Part shown: positions 7,245 to 14,883 of the stretch, one piece after another
Layout of the letters: each line of letters begins with the position of its first letter
How positions within the stretch are numbered: position 1 is the stretch's first letter
Source: an uncultured Bacteroidales bacterium
GTDB lineage: Bacteria > Bacteroidota > Bacteroidia > Bacteroidales > Lentimicrobiaceae
Direction: 5' to 3'
DNA: 15,704 nt
NCBI GenBank assembly: GCA_937864935.1
Contig: CALMDN010000286.1
Coordinates: 1 to 15,704, forward strand
Translations under genes and position numbers: made by a program
Notes under the pieces: generated by a model
The model's input: only the letters and a program-made list of their open reading frames with translations
What the model was told of the DNA's origin: nothing
Databases searched by the model: none

Positions 7245-10054
7245 AGTTCCATCAACCTTTCCAGATGTGACTCAAGTGATCTGAGTACAGCATTTAATTT
7301 ATCGATTCTGAAGGATATGGCATTCAGCCTGATCTCACCGGCAAACCTGCTGAAGGTATTCCAGTTATGAAGTTCCGAAGCTTCTTTTAGTTTCTCAGAG
7401 AATTCAATGATCTCATCAATTACCATTCCTTCGGTAACTTTCTTTAGTTGCTTCAGAAGTGTCAACAAATAATCCTTGTCAGGAAGCTCATTTACCTGCG
7501 CTGATTTAATGTTGACATTTTTGATGGAGTCAACCGGAAAATCATTGCTGTTTTCGGGTTGTTTGCTGTTCTGATGAGACAGAAAGCGGGCAAGCTCGAT
7601 GATCAATGCTCCCGGTGAAACAGGTTTCTGCAGATATCCATCGCACAGCTCTCTGATTTCCTGGGCTTCGTTTTTCATGGCCGCTGCAGTCAGGGCGATT
7701 ACCGGAATGTGACTCAGTGAAGGGTTGGACTTGATCAGCCTTGTAGCAGTAAATCCGTCCATTACCGGCATCTGCATATCCATCAGAATGACTTCAGGTT
7801 TATGCTCACGCAGGGTCCGCATGGCTTCTTCCCCATTGACCGATTCAATCAGTTGCAGGTTCTTTCCGCGCAGCATTTCTTTGATCACTTTGCGGTTGAT
7901 GTCTATATCCTCGACAAGCAAAACCAGCTGGTTATTGAACAGCACATTTTTAACAGATTGGAAATCTGAGGTTATGGGTGAGATTTGTTTCTGGGCAGAC
8001 ACACCAACATCGTAGAGCCAAACCCTGAATGTGCTGCCTGATCCGGGCACACTTGACACGGTGATGCTTCCGTTCATCATCTCCACAAGCCGACGTGTGA
8101 TGGTCAGTCCCAATCCTGTTCCTCCGTACTTTCGGGTACTTTGTCCTTCCTGTTGTCTGAATGCCTGAAAAATAGATTCATGCTGATCTTCCGGAATTCC
8201 GATACCGGTATCACTGACTTCAAACAGGATATCTACTTTACTGTTGTCGTTTGGCTTATCAACGATTTTAACAGAAAGTGATACCTGTCCTGTTGTGGTG
8301 AACTTCACCGCATTGCCAAGCAGGTTAAAAAGTACCTGTCTGATCCGGGTCTCATCGAGCAACAATGAATCGGGAAGGTTATCGTCGGAATGGAGAATAA
8401 ATCCCAGATCTTTTTCCCTTGTTGAAAGCGAGAATATCCTGTGTAATTCTTCGATCAGGATTTTAGGATTCACAGGCTCGATCTCAATGGTTGCCTTACC
8501 GGCTTCTATTTTGGAAAGGTCCAGAATATCGTTGATCAGCAACAGGAGGTTTTTTCCGCTGTTGCTGATAACATCAACGAAATCACGGTGCTTGGGATCG
8601 TCGAGCTGATCAGCCAGCAACTGTGAGAATCCCATGATGGCATTGAGCGGCGTTCTGATCTCATGACTCATGTTGGCCAGAAACTCGCTTTTCGCCAGGT
8701 TAGCCCTGTCGGCAGCATCTTTTGCCTTTATAAGTTCTGCTTCCGCTATTTTTCTGTAGGTGATGTCTTCAACGACCAGCAATACCTGCGGGTTCTTCAT
8801 AACATCGTTTACCAGCACCAGGTTCAGAATAACGGGTTTCTCAGTGCCGTCTGCAGTCATCAGCCGGGTTTCAACCGGGCCTGCCCGTTTCTGGTAACGG
8901 AGGCTGATGATTACCTGATGTTTTTCTCTGGTATAGGCATCGGGAATGAGATTCAGGAAGTTGGTATGGCCTACCATGCCCTGATTGTAGTTGAGTAGTT
9001 TCAGAAATGAACGGTTGGCATCGGTTATCTTTCCTTTAGTGTTGGTAAGTACAAGCCCGAGCGGAGACTCCTCATACATCAGCCGGAATCTGTTCTCACT
9101 GAACCTCAGCCTTTCTTCCGAACGGTTGCGCATAATGGCACTACCGATCCCGGTAGCAATGCTGGACAATATATGGGTTTCTGATTCAGACCATTGCGTA
9201 CCTTCTGTGCAGTCATCGAAACCGATGAAGCCCAGTAATTTTTGTTCGGCCTGAACCGGAACTACCAGCAACGAAAGGATATCCTGAGGCTCAAGGATGT
9301 CCCTTTCTTCCTGAGGGAAGTCTTTCACGAGCCCGCAAACAGCATCTCCTTTTCCAAGAATCTGGTTCCATCGGGGAATAAAATCAGCCGGAACGTTCTG
9401 CAGATCGGGATTGTTGATCTGTGGTTCAACCCCTGGCCGGCACCATTCAAAACGCTGGCTCAGCAGCATTGTTTTATCGTGTTTGCTGGTGTGGTATTCG
9501 AAAAGATACACCCTGTCTACATTGGCAGCAGTTCCAATGATGCTGAAGGCATAGTTGATGGCGGTATTCAGGTCATCGCCCAACAAAAGGGCTGTGGTTG
9601 CTTTGGCGACACTTTCGAGGATCTTACTCTGTCGTGACAATCTCTGTTCAGCAAGTTTCCTGTTGGTGATGTTGCGGGCAAGTGCAATAAACCGGGGCTT
9701 GTCGGTAGCAGACTTCTTGCGGGAAAGAGAAAGCTCATACCATTCGGATTTCCCATTCTCATAAATGGTGTATTGAATCCCGACCGAAGAACCATAGCGA
9801 AAAGCTTCTTCGATGGCTTCCTCAACCGGCTTGCTGATAGACTCAGGCAGAATTGCAGAGGTCTTTTTTCCGATAAAAATCTCAGGCGGTACCAGAAGCT
9901 TCGCATTTTCCGGTGCATGGTAGTTGTAGATGATACCTTCATTGTCAACTTCGAACATAATATCGGGGATGGCCCGCAGATTGTCTTCGAGCATCAGAAT
10001 CCGGTCGCTTAGTTCAATCAGGGTTTTATCATCGGGCATATCTAACCCTTTCAT
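7241..10054 (-). CDS. Cytosolic hybrid histidine kinase (PAS-GAF-PAS-HisKA-HATPase-REC, HPt-like tail)
   Basis: A 937-aa hybrid kinase. Residue layout: PAS ~25-137, GAF ~145-312, PAS ~320-436, HisKA ~450-520 with H464 in NMSHEIRTP, HATPase ~565-682 with N577/N581, D615-T-G-I-G and GGTGLGL (644-650), and a receiver ~709-826 with E715/D716, phospho-acceptor D759 in [12 protein letters not shown]789 and K810. The GAF domain carries the FEW, NP-LQNVP and GFIGFDDC landmarks common in hybrid kinases. After a ~35-residue linker, residues ~860-937 form a helical tail aligning with HPt helices but lacking the His. No membrane segments were found, so it is probably cytoplasmic with an unknown signal. 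An ATG five codons in (10037-10039) is an alternative start. It is first in the kinase block, 124 bases from tcdA, and overlaps the receiver-kinase by four bases. Confidence 0.93.
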   Translation of the reverse strand: MKGLDMPDDKTLIELSDRILMLEDNLRAIPDIMFEVDNEGIIYNYHAPENAKLLVPPEIFIGKKTSAILPESISKPVEEAIEEAFRYGSSVGIQYTIYENGKSEWYELSLSRKKSATDKPRFIALARNITNRKLAEQRLSRQSKILESVAKATTALLLGDDLNTAINYAFSIIGTAANVDRVYLFEYHTSKHDKTMLLSQRFEWCRPGVEPQINNPDLQNVPADFIPRWNQILGKGDAVCGLVKDFPQEERDILEPQDILSLLVVPVQAEQKLLGFIGFDDCTEGTQWSESETHILSSIATGIGSAIMRNRSEERLRFSENRFRLMYEESPLGLVLTNTKGKITDANRSFLKLLNYNQGMVGHTNFLNLIPDAYTREKHQVIISLRYQKRAGPVETRLMTADGTEKPVILNLVLVNDVMKNPQVLLVVEDITYRKIAEAELIKAKDAADRANLAKSEFLANMSHEIRTPLNAIMGFSQLLADQLDDPKHRDFVDVISNSGKNLLLLINDILDLSKIEAGKATIEIEPVNPKILIEELHRIFSLSTREKDLGFILHSDDNLPDSLLLDETRIRQVLFNLLGNAVKFTTTGQVSLSVKIVDKPNDNSKVDILFEVSDTGIGIPEDQHESIFQAFRQQEGQSTRKYGGTGLGLTITRRLVEMMNGSITVSSVPGSGSTFRVWLYDVGVSAQKQISPITSDFQSVKNVLFNNQLVLLVEDIDINRKVIKEMLRGKNLQLIESVNGEEAMRTLREHKPEVILMDMQMPVMDGFTATRLIKSNPSLSHIPVIALTAAAMKNEAQEIRELCDGYLQKPVSPGALIIELARFLSHQNSKQPENSNDFPVDSIKNVNIKSAQVNELPDKDYLLTLLKQLKKVTEGMVIDEIIEFSEKLKEASELHNWNTFSRFAGEIRLNAISFRIDKLNAVLRSLESHLERLMEL

Positions 10055-10178
10055 CCTTATGGTTTTATTAAGTAAGATTGTTATCTGGCATGGGTGTGTA
10101 GCATATTGATAATTTGGCCGCTCCTGGCTTCTTTATCAGGTATTAATAATTAAAAATCAGTAAAGTAACCCTGAGGAT

Positions 10179-10928
10179 TCAGGAACCCTGAGTTTTTGGG
10201 GCAGTAAGGTTTCTGATGACCGCTGCAGCACAAAAACAACCAAACACTGCAGGCATGTAAGAGATGGTTCCAACCGTTGATTTTTTGTTGATTTCTCCCT
10301 CTGAAAGCTCTACAGAGGTGCGTGATACCTCTTCGGGAGAATACACTGCATCAAATCCCGTCCATATACCGAGTTTGTGTAACCTTTTGCGCATATAATA
10401 GGCCAGTTTGCAGTTGCTGGTCTTTGAAATATCCACAATCTGTACCTGAGTGGGATCTGTTTTACCGCCAGCTCCCATGGAACTTACCAGGGGCATGCCA
10501 AGCCTCAGTGTATGATAGATAAAATAGACCTTGGGAGACAACGTATCAATGGCATCCACCACATAATCATATCCCGTTTCCAGGATATCGATCATTCGCT
10601 GATCTTTGATGTATTCGGTATAGAGTTTAAGTTCCAAATCAGGATTGATGTCTGACAGACGTTCAGCCATGATCTCGGTTTTAAACCTGCCTGTATTGCT
10701 GATCAGTGCAGGCAACTGACGGTTGCGGTTGGTGGCATGGACCTTGTCTCCATCCACCAGCGACAAGCGGCCTACTCCGGCCCTGGCAAGCTGTTCAGCG
10801 GCATAGGCTCCGACACCTCCAAGCCCGGCAACCAGAACATGGGCATTGGCAAGTTTCTTCAGATTCTGTTCTCCCAACAGCAAACTTGTTCGGGCCTGCC
10901 AGTTTTCCGGGCCATCATGGATCTTCAT
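10179..10928 (-). CDS. tcdA: tRNA threonylcarbamoyladenosine dehydratase TcdA (ThiF/E1-like)
   Basis: TcdA uses ATP to cyclise the t6A37 side chain of ANN-decoding tRNAs to ct6A. The 249-aa protein has the E1-like Rossmann nucleotide site GLGGVG (35-40), the acidic turn D59-G-D61, the NRNRQ arginine motif (67-71), D125/D128 in VVDAIDTL, the SSMGAGGK segment (149-156) and the C-terminal TISYMPAVFG (221-230). Length and motif spacing match TcdA/CsdL and not ThiF or MoeB, because no paired CxxC zinc motifs and no C-terminal rhodanese domain are present. In E. coli TcdA works with the CsdA/CsdE sulfur system; no such partner is seen here. A TAACTTTG promoter-like box lies just upstream of the ATG. 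Confidence 0.92.
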   Translation of the reverse strand: MKIHDGPENWQARTSLLLGEQNLKKLANAHVLVAGLGGVGAYAAEQLARAGVGRLSLVDGDKVHATNRNRQLPALISNTGRFKTEIMAERLSDINPDLELKLYTEYIKDQRMIDILETGYDYVVDAIDTLSPKVYFIYHTLRLGMPLVSSMGAGGKTDPTQVQIVDISKTSNCKLAYYMRKRLHKLGIWTGFDAVYSPEEVSRTSVELSEGEINKKSTVGTISYMPAVFGCFCAAAVIRNLTAPKTQGS

Positions 10929-10932
10929 GCAG

Positions 10933-10940
10933 CAAAGTTA
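10933..10940 (-). promoter_or_regulatory. Bacteroidota-type -7 box for tcdA
   Basis: Read on the minus strand the sequence is TAACTTTG, matching the Bacteroidota sigma-ABfr -7 consensus TAnnTTTG. It ends five bases before the tcdA start codon, so initiation from it would give an almost leaderless transcript. No matching TTTG -33 element is obvious at the usual spacing, so this rests on one box only. Confidence 0.4.
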
Positions 10941-11077
10941 AAAAGATTTACAGGTATGTGCTGAGCCTGACCTGTTACTTTTCTATATCCTTGTGCCACG
11001 GTTCTTCCGGGAGGCAACGTCTTTTTGTTTTGACTGTGCAACCAACCCCAATGCTCTGCGTCTTAAAAAGAAAAAAC

Positions 11078-11491
11078 ATGAGAAAAATACAGACTACCTT
11101 TTTTATGGCTGCATTCATGATGCTGCTGGGCTCTTGTGAAAGGGAAACACCTGATGCAAAGGTTCCTGAAGAACTGTTGATCGGTTACTGGATTTCTCCT
11201 GAATACCATGATTCGCTGATTACCTATCAGAAAGCCGATGGTTTTGATTATGGCCCCGGCTTTGAATTCAGAATGGGTGGTAAGCTGACTGAGAGGAAAA
11301 ATGACGGATGGTGCGGGACACCTCCAGTTACCTATGGAAATTTTGATGGCACCTACACCCTTTCGCAGGAGGGCATGCTTGAAGTTGTTTCACCCTATTG
11401 GGGTGGCATCATCAGAACCAGATTTGCTATCGTTTCCATTGATCAGACCAGTCTGAAGCTGAAGTTTCTTGAATCGGGTGAGGCGAAATAG
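11078..11491 (+). CDS. Small SPII lipoprotein, unknown function (lipocalin-like size)
   Basis: A 137-aa protein from the ATG at 11078, which follows an A-rich leader typical of Bacteroidota starts. Residues 1-20 are a lipoprotein signal: MRK basic end, hydrophobic core, then the lipobox L17-G-S-C20. The mature N-terminus CERETPD is acidic, which in some Bacteroidetes helps surface export, but no strict LES consensus is met. The mature part looks beta-rich, with GYWIS (36-40), FEFRMGGKLTER (62-73), WCGTPP (78-83) and NFDGTYTL (88-95), reminiscent of small lipocalin-like Bacteroidetes proteins. I do not recognise a specific family or ligand. The same frame stays open back to 10706, but that part runs antisense through tcdA and would bury the signal peptide. 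It is divergent from tcdA. Confidence 0.8.
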   Translation: MRKIQTTFFMAAFMMLLGSCERETPDAKVPEELLIGYWISPEYHDSLITYQKADGFDYGPGFEFRMGGKLTERKNDGWCGTPPVTYGNFDGTYTLSQEGMLEVVSPYWGGIIRTRFAIVSIDQTSLKLKFLESGEAK

Positions 11492-11580
11492 AAGACGATC
11501 CCAGGTTTTGAACATTCGACAGTCCTATCTGTTTCGTTGATAAAGGGTTAAAGATATCGTTAACGAAATATTATTGGGCT

Positions 11581-12516
11581 ATGAATGGTTTCATTATTCA
11601 CGGTTGGATCGGCATCTTATTTCTTCCGTTATTCTTTGCAGGCTTTGTCAAAGCGCAAACTTTCCTCAATGCAGAACTTCCCAAGGGGGTGATTTCTTTC
11701 ACCTCCACCCGGGATGGGAATTATGAAGTCTACTCCATCGATCTGGAATCTGGAAAAGAGACGAACCTGACAAACAACCTGGCCCTGGACTACTGGTCCA
11801 GCTGGTCGCCCGATGGCAAATTCCTGTTGTTTTACAGCAACCGCGGAGGAGGGGAGGAGATCTACAGAATGACAGCGTCAGGAACGGATACTGAAAAGCT
11901 GACCGATAACAGTTTCAAGGATTACCTGCCTGTATACTCCCCCGATGGCAGCGAGATTGTTTTCCTGTCAAACAGGGACCATAAGGCCAATGAAGTGTAC
12001 CTGATGAATGCTGACGGGACGAATGTCAGACGGTTCACAGTTAATGAAGATTTTGAAGAGTCAGCAAGCTGGTCACCTGATGGAAAGTCGCTGATTTTCA
12101 CGCGGGCTCTCCGCGAACCTGAGGACTCAACCTATGCATCCAACGGTGAACTTTTTCTGATGGATTACCATAGTGGTAACGAAAGGCGGTTGACTTTCAG
12201 AAAGGGATATGATTCGGGGGGTATGTTTTCACCGGACGGAAAGCGCATCGCTTTTTACGGTGCAGACGAAGCCGGAAATTATGAAATCTATCTCATGAAT
12301 GCCGATGGAACCGGCATTGAGAATCTGACCAGAGATCCCCTTGAGGATTATTCACCTTTCTGGTCGCCGGATGGGAAGTGGATAACCTATACCAGTGGAG
12401 AAGCCGGCAACTACCATGTGTGGGTGATCCATGTGCTGACCAGGGAGAAGATCCGGCTGACCAATCTCCCGCGACGCAACGAGACCCCGTTCTGGAGGCC
12501 TGAGCCGCGGGGTTAA
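11581..12516 (+). CDS. Secreted TolB-like PD40 beta-propeller protein
   Basis: A 311-aa protein with an N-terminal Sec signal (hydrophobic 8-22, likely SPI cleavage after VKA at residue 25). The rest is about six propeller blades of ~45 residues, each built as I/V-x-F-x-S-R...E-[IV]-Y-x-M...LT...WSPDG. SPDG recurs at 76-79, 120-123, 165-168, 217-220 and 262-265, and the last blade ends in FWRP. This is the WD40-like PD40 propeller of TolB, but the N-terminal TolB D1 domain is missing and no tolA, tolQ, tolR or pal gene is nearby. It is therefore not called tolB. Likely a periplasmic or secreted binding scaffold; its partner is unknown. The stop overlaps the convergent peroxiredoxin stop. Confidence 0.88.
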   Translation: MNGFIIHGWIGILFLPLFFAGFVKAQTFLNAELPKGVISFTSTRDGNYEVYSIDLESGKETNLTNNLALDYWSSWSPDGKFLLFYSNRGGGEEIYRMTASGTDTEKLTDNSFKDYLPVYSPDGSEIVFLSNRDHKANEVYLMNADGTNVRRFTVNEDFEESASWSPDGKSLIFTRALREPEDSTYASNGELFLMDYHSGNERRLTFRKGYDSGGMFSPDGKRIAFYGADEAGNYEIYLMNADGTGIENLTRDPLEDYSPFWSPDGKWITYTSGEAGNYHVWVIHVLTREKIRLTNLPRRNETPFWRPEPRG

Positions 12517-12983
12517 GGGGTATGTTTCATCTGTTTAATTATCTCAAGCGACTCAGTAACATGTCTTTCGGTGTTCAGTTGGGATCTGAAGGAGTGTACC
12601 AATACACCTTCGGGGTTAAAAACATAGGTAACCCTGCCCGGAATAAGTCCAAACAGGTCAGCCGGAACCCCGAAAAGTTTTCTGACTTTGTTGCCGGTGT
12701 CGGAAAGTAAGGTAAACGGAAGCCGGTGATTTATCTTAAAATTCCTGTGTGATTCCGGAGAATCAGCGCTGATGCCAACGACCCGGGCACCGGCATTAGT
12801 GAAATCCTGAAAGTGGTCTCTGAAGCTGCACGCTTCACGGGTGCATCCGGTTGTTTCATTTTTCGGGTAGAAGTATATGACCAGTGGAGTTCCGGTAAGT
12901 TCCGTGTTGCTTATATTGATGTTGTTTTCATCCGGAAGGCTGAACAACGGAAGTTTATCTCCGGCTTTTATTGATTGCGGCAT
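12513..12983 (-). CDS. bcp: BCP/PrxQ-type thiol peroxidase (peroxiredoxin)
   Basis: A thioredoxin-fold peroxidase that reduces H2O2 and organic hydroperoxides with electrons from thioredoxin. From the ATG at 12983 the 156-aa protein begins MPQSIKAGDKLP as expected for the family. It shows FYPKNETTGCTREACSFRD with peroxidatic C47 and resolving C52 five residues later, the atypical 2-Cys arrangement of BCP/PrxQ, with R117 as the likely catalytic arginine. No signal peptide is seen. The frame extends to a GTG at 13013, but those ten residues are not needed for the fold. It converges with the propeller gene (shared TTAA at stops) and diverges from the transporter at 13113. No OxyR site was recognised. 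Confidence 0.93.
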   Translation of the reverse strand: MPQSIKAGDKLPLFSLPDENNINISNTELTGTPLVIYFYPKNETTGCTREACSFRDHFQDFTNAGARVVGISADSPESHRNFKINHRLPFTLLSDTGNKVRKLFGVPADLFGLIPGRVTYVFNPEGVLVHSFRSQLNTERHVTESLEIIKQMKHTP

Positions 12984-13112
12984 GTTGTTGATTTTACCTG
13001 AATCAATGAACACAGGTGCGGTTTTTTTGTTTAGCTGAATAACCGGAAGTGCCTGATCTGACTTTCATTTCCACAAAAATATCTTTTTTGTCAACCAAGC
13101 TGGCCTGAAACC

Positions 13113-14636
13113 ATGACCAACTCTAAACCCTCTTTGTTTTCAAGATTTCTCAATCTGGTGGAAAAGGGTGGCAATGCACTGCCCAATCCTGCAACTTTAT
13201 TTGCGCTTTTTGCCATTGCTGTGCTGCTGGTTTCATGGCTGGGAGGCGTGCTTGGCTGGAAGGCCAGCCATCCGGCTACACAGGAGATTATACAGGTTCA
13301 TAATCTTCTTTCAACTGAAGGTTTCAGAAGGATTGTACTTGAAATGGTATCCAATTATACCGGATTCGCTCCGCTAGGAATTGTCATGGTTGCCCTGCTC
13401 GGAATTGGTATCGCTGAGAGCAGTGGCCTGGTGGGGGCAGCAATCCGGGTGCTGGTTCTTAAATCGCCCAGGAAAATGCTCACTTTTGTGATTGTTCTGA
13501 CTGGTGTTCTTTCCAATGCTGCCAGCGATCTCGGGTATGTGTTGCTGATTCCGATGGCCGGGGTGATTTTCCATTCATCCGGTAAGCATCCTGTGGCCGG
13601 TATGGCGGCTGCTTTTGCCGGCGTTTCGGGTGGTTTCAGCGCAAACCTGTTTATCGGGACCATTGATCCTCTGCTTGCCGGACTTTCAACAGAAGCGGCC
13701 AGAATCCTCGACCCGGCTTATTATGTGATGCCCACTGCCAATTACTATTTCATGGCAGTTTCAACGCTGTTGATTGCTGTCTCAGGCACCTGGGTTACAG
13801 AACGCATTGTGATTCCCCGACTCGGAAAATATACCGGTGATGTTGAACCTGAGCCCATCGATAAACTGAATCCGCTGGAAAGAAAAGGGCTTTTCTGGGT
13901 TGCAGTTACCGCTGTTGCCTGGATGGGAATATTTGCAGCAGGTCTTATTCCCGACCAGGGGTTTCTGCGCGGGGAAGACAACACCATATTGCATTCTCCG
14001 GTTATCAAAGGTTTTATTGCCTTCTTATTCCTGATGGCTGCCAGTTTCGGAATCGTTTACGGATTTGTGACCGGCAGATTTAAAAACGATAATGATGTGA
14101 TCAAAGGAATGAGTGAAAGCTTCAAAACCCTGGCCTCATTTCTGGTACTCGCTTTCTTTGCTGCACAGTTCGTGGCCTATTTTAAGTGGAGTAATCTTGG
14201 TCTGATACTTGCAGTGAAAGGGGCCTCAATGCTTCAGCAGGCTGACCTTAGCCTTGTAGCACTGATTGTGCTGTTTATTTTTCTTACGGGTTTTATCAAT
14301 CTTTTTATGGGCAGTGCTTCGGCGAAATGGGCCATCATGGGGCCAGTCTTTATTCCGATGTTTATGTTACTGGGCTATTCACCAGAGTTATCACAGGCAA
14401 TTTTCAGGGTTGGTGATTCGGTCACAAACATCATCTCACCCATGATGAGCTTCTTTGCACTCATCATCGTATTTTTTGCAAAATACCAAAAGAATACCGG
14501 GCTTGGGACACTTATTTCAACCATGCTTCCTTATACACTGGTGTTTACAGTATTCTGGACTCTGCTGCTCGTTGTATGGGCTGTACTTGATCTGCCTTTG
14601 GGCCCTGAAGCCCCCGTGCATTATATAAAGCCATGA
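13113..14636 (+). CDS. AbgT-family transporter (p-aminobenzoyl-glutamate / sulfonamide efflux family)
   Basis: A 507-aa inner-membrane protein with many hydrophobic segments (for example 27-47, 88-100, 122-152, 210-226, 260-278, 300-320, 340-356, 378-400, 440-456, 470-492). Family hallmarks are VEKGGNALPNPATLF (16-30), NAASDLGYVLLIPM (135-148), GVSGGFSANLFIGTIDP (170-186) and SASAKWAIMGPVFIP (401-415). Positions S403, W406, P424, R432, D435 and P443 keep the spacing I recall for functional residues of Neisseria MtrF, and D185 sits in the expected discontinuous-helix motif. AbgT itself imports p-aminobenzoyl-glutamate, whereas MtrF/YdaH export sulfonamides; the sequence does not settle direction or substrate. 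No abgA/abgB hydrolase is adjacent, which weakens a salvage role. A weak TATCTTTT box at 13080-13087 may be part of its promoter. Confidence 0.93.
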   Translation: MTNSKPSLFSRFLNLVEKGGNALPNPATLFALFAIAVLLVSWLGGVLGWKASHPATQEIIQVHNLLSTEGFRRIVLEMVSNYTGFAPLGIVMVALLGIGIAESSGLVGAAIRVLVLKSPRKMLTFVIVLTGVLSNAASDLGYVLLIPMAGVIFHSSGKHPVAGMAAAFAGVSGGFSANLFIGTIDPLLAGLSTEAARILDPAYYVMPTANYYFMAVSTLLIAVSGTWVTERIVIPRLGKYTGDVEPEPIDKLNPLERKGLFWVAVTAVAWMGIFAAGLIPDQGFLRGEDNTILHSPVIKGFIAFLFLMAASFGIVYGFVTGRFKNDNDVIKGMSESFKTLASFLVLAFFAAQFVAYFKWSNLGLILAVKGASMLQQADLSLVALIVLFIFLTGFINLFMGSASAKWAIMGPVFIPMFMLLGYSPELSQAIFRVGDSVTNIISPMMSFFALIIVFFAKYQKNTGLGTLISTMLPYTLVFTVFWTLLLVVWAVLDLPLGPEAPVHYIKP

Positions 14637-14645
14637 ATGGAAACT

Positions 14646-14708
14646 CCCGGATCAGACCTATTAACAGAGTAAGCGTGATTGAGTACATTCAATCAGAAGC
14701 ATTCCGGG
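14646..14708 (+). other. Nested inverted repeats downstream of the transporter
   Basis: An inner perfect 7-bp hairpin, TGATTGA (14676-14682) with TCAATCA (14689-14695) and a 6-base loop, is bracketed by CCCGGA (14646-14651) and TCCGGG (14703-14708). No T run follows, so it is not a standard terminator. It may shape the 3' end of the transporter mRNA or be fortuitous. Confidence 0.35.
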
Positions 14709-14759
14709 CTCCCTCAGATATGAACCTTTAAATTATTCAGGATGTATTGCAAAGGTAAG

Positions 14760-14793
14760 ACCGCTGGCTGTGAATAAGGCCACTGCCAGCGGT
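14760..14793. terminator. Strong hairpin between convergent genes, possible bidirectional terminator
   Basis: ACCGCTGGC (14760-14768) pairs perfectly with GCCAGCGGT (14785-14793). Inside, after a T/T mismatch, GTG pairs with CAC around an 8-base loop, giving a 12-pair helix. It lies between the transporter (plus, stop at 14636) and the barrel-like gene (minus, stop at 14884), where a two-way terminator is expected. Neither flank has a proper T tract (the minus-strand flank reads CTTACCTTT), so termination is inferred mainly from position and stem strength. Confidence 0.45.
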
Positions 14794-14883
14794 TGCGCTC
14801 TTCATTCATGAATACTTCAGATCGTTTCAACCACACAGAGATGTTGGTTCATTTGCGGTTGCTGGGTATGAACAATCCCGGAA

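Noticed and set aside
3143..10054. Phytochrome or LOV photoreceptor in the kinase block
   Set aside because: No chromophore-binding Cys motif of LOV (NCRFLQ-like) or phytochrome type was seen in the PAS/GAF domains.
10167..10192. AACCCTGAG direct repeat at 10167-10175 and 10184-10192 near the tcdA stop
   Set aside because: Two short copies only, partly inside the coding end, with no further iterations; not enough to call a site.
10706..11077. Upstream extension of the lipoprotein frame (124 extra codons)
   Set aside because: It runs antisense through tcdA, has no recognisable protein content, and would place the clear lipoprotein signal peptide in the middle of the protein.
12984..13013. 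GTG-initiated extension of the peroxiredoxin
   Set aside because: The ATG at 12983 gives a standard BCP N-terminus and length.
13355..14008. Several antisense open frames of 66-102 codons within the transporter gene
   Set aside because: They mirror the codon pattern of a well-supported membrane protein and encode no recognisable domains.
14750..14757. TACCTTTG (minus strand) as a promoter box
   Set aside because: It matches TAnnTTTG but points only into the 3' end of the transporter with no gene behind it and no -33 element; chance is likely at this motif length.
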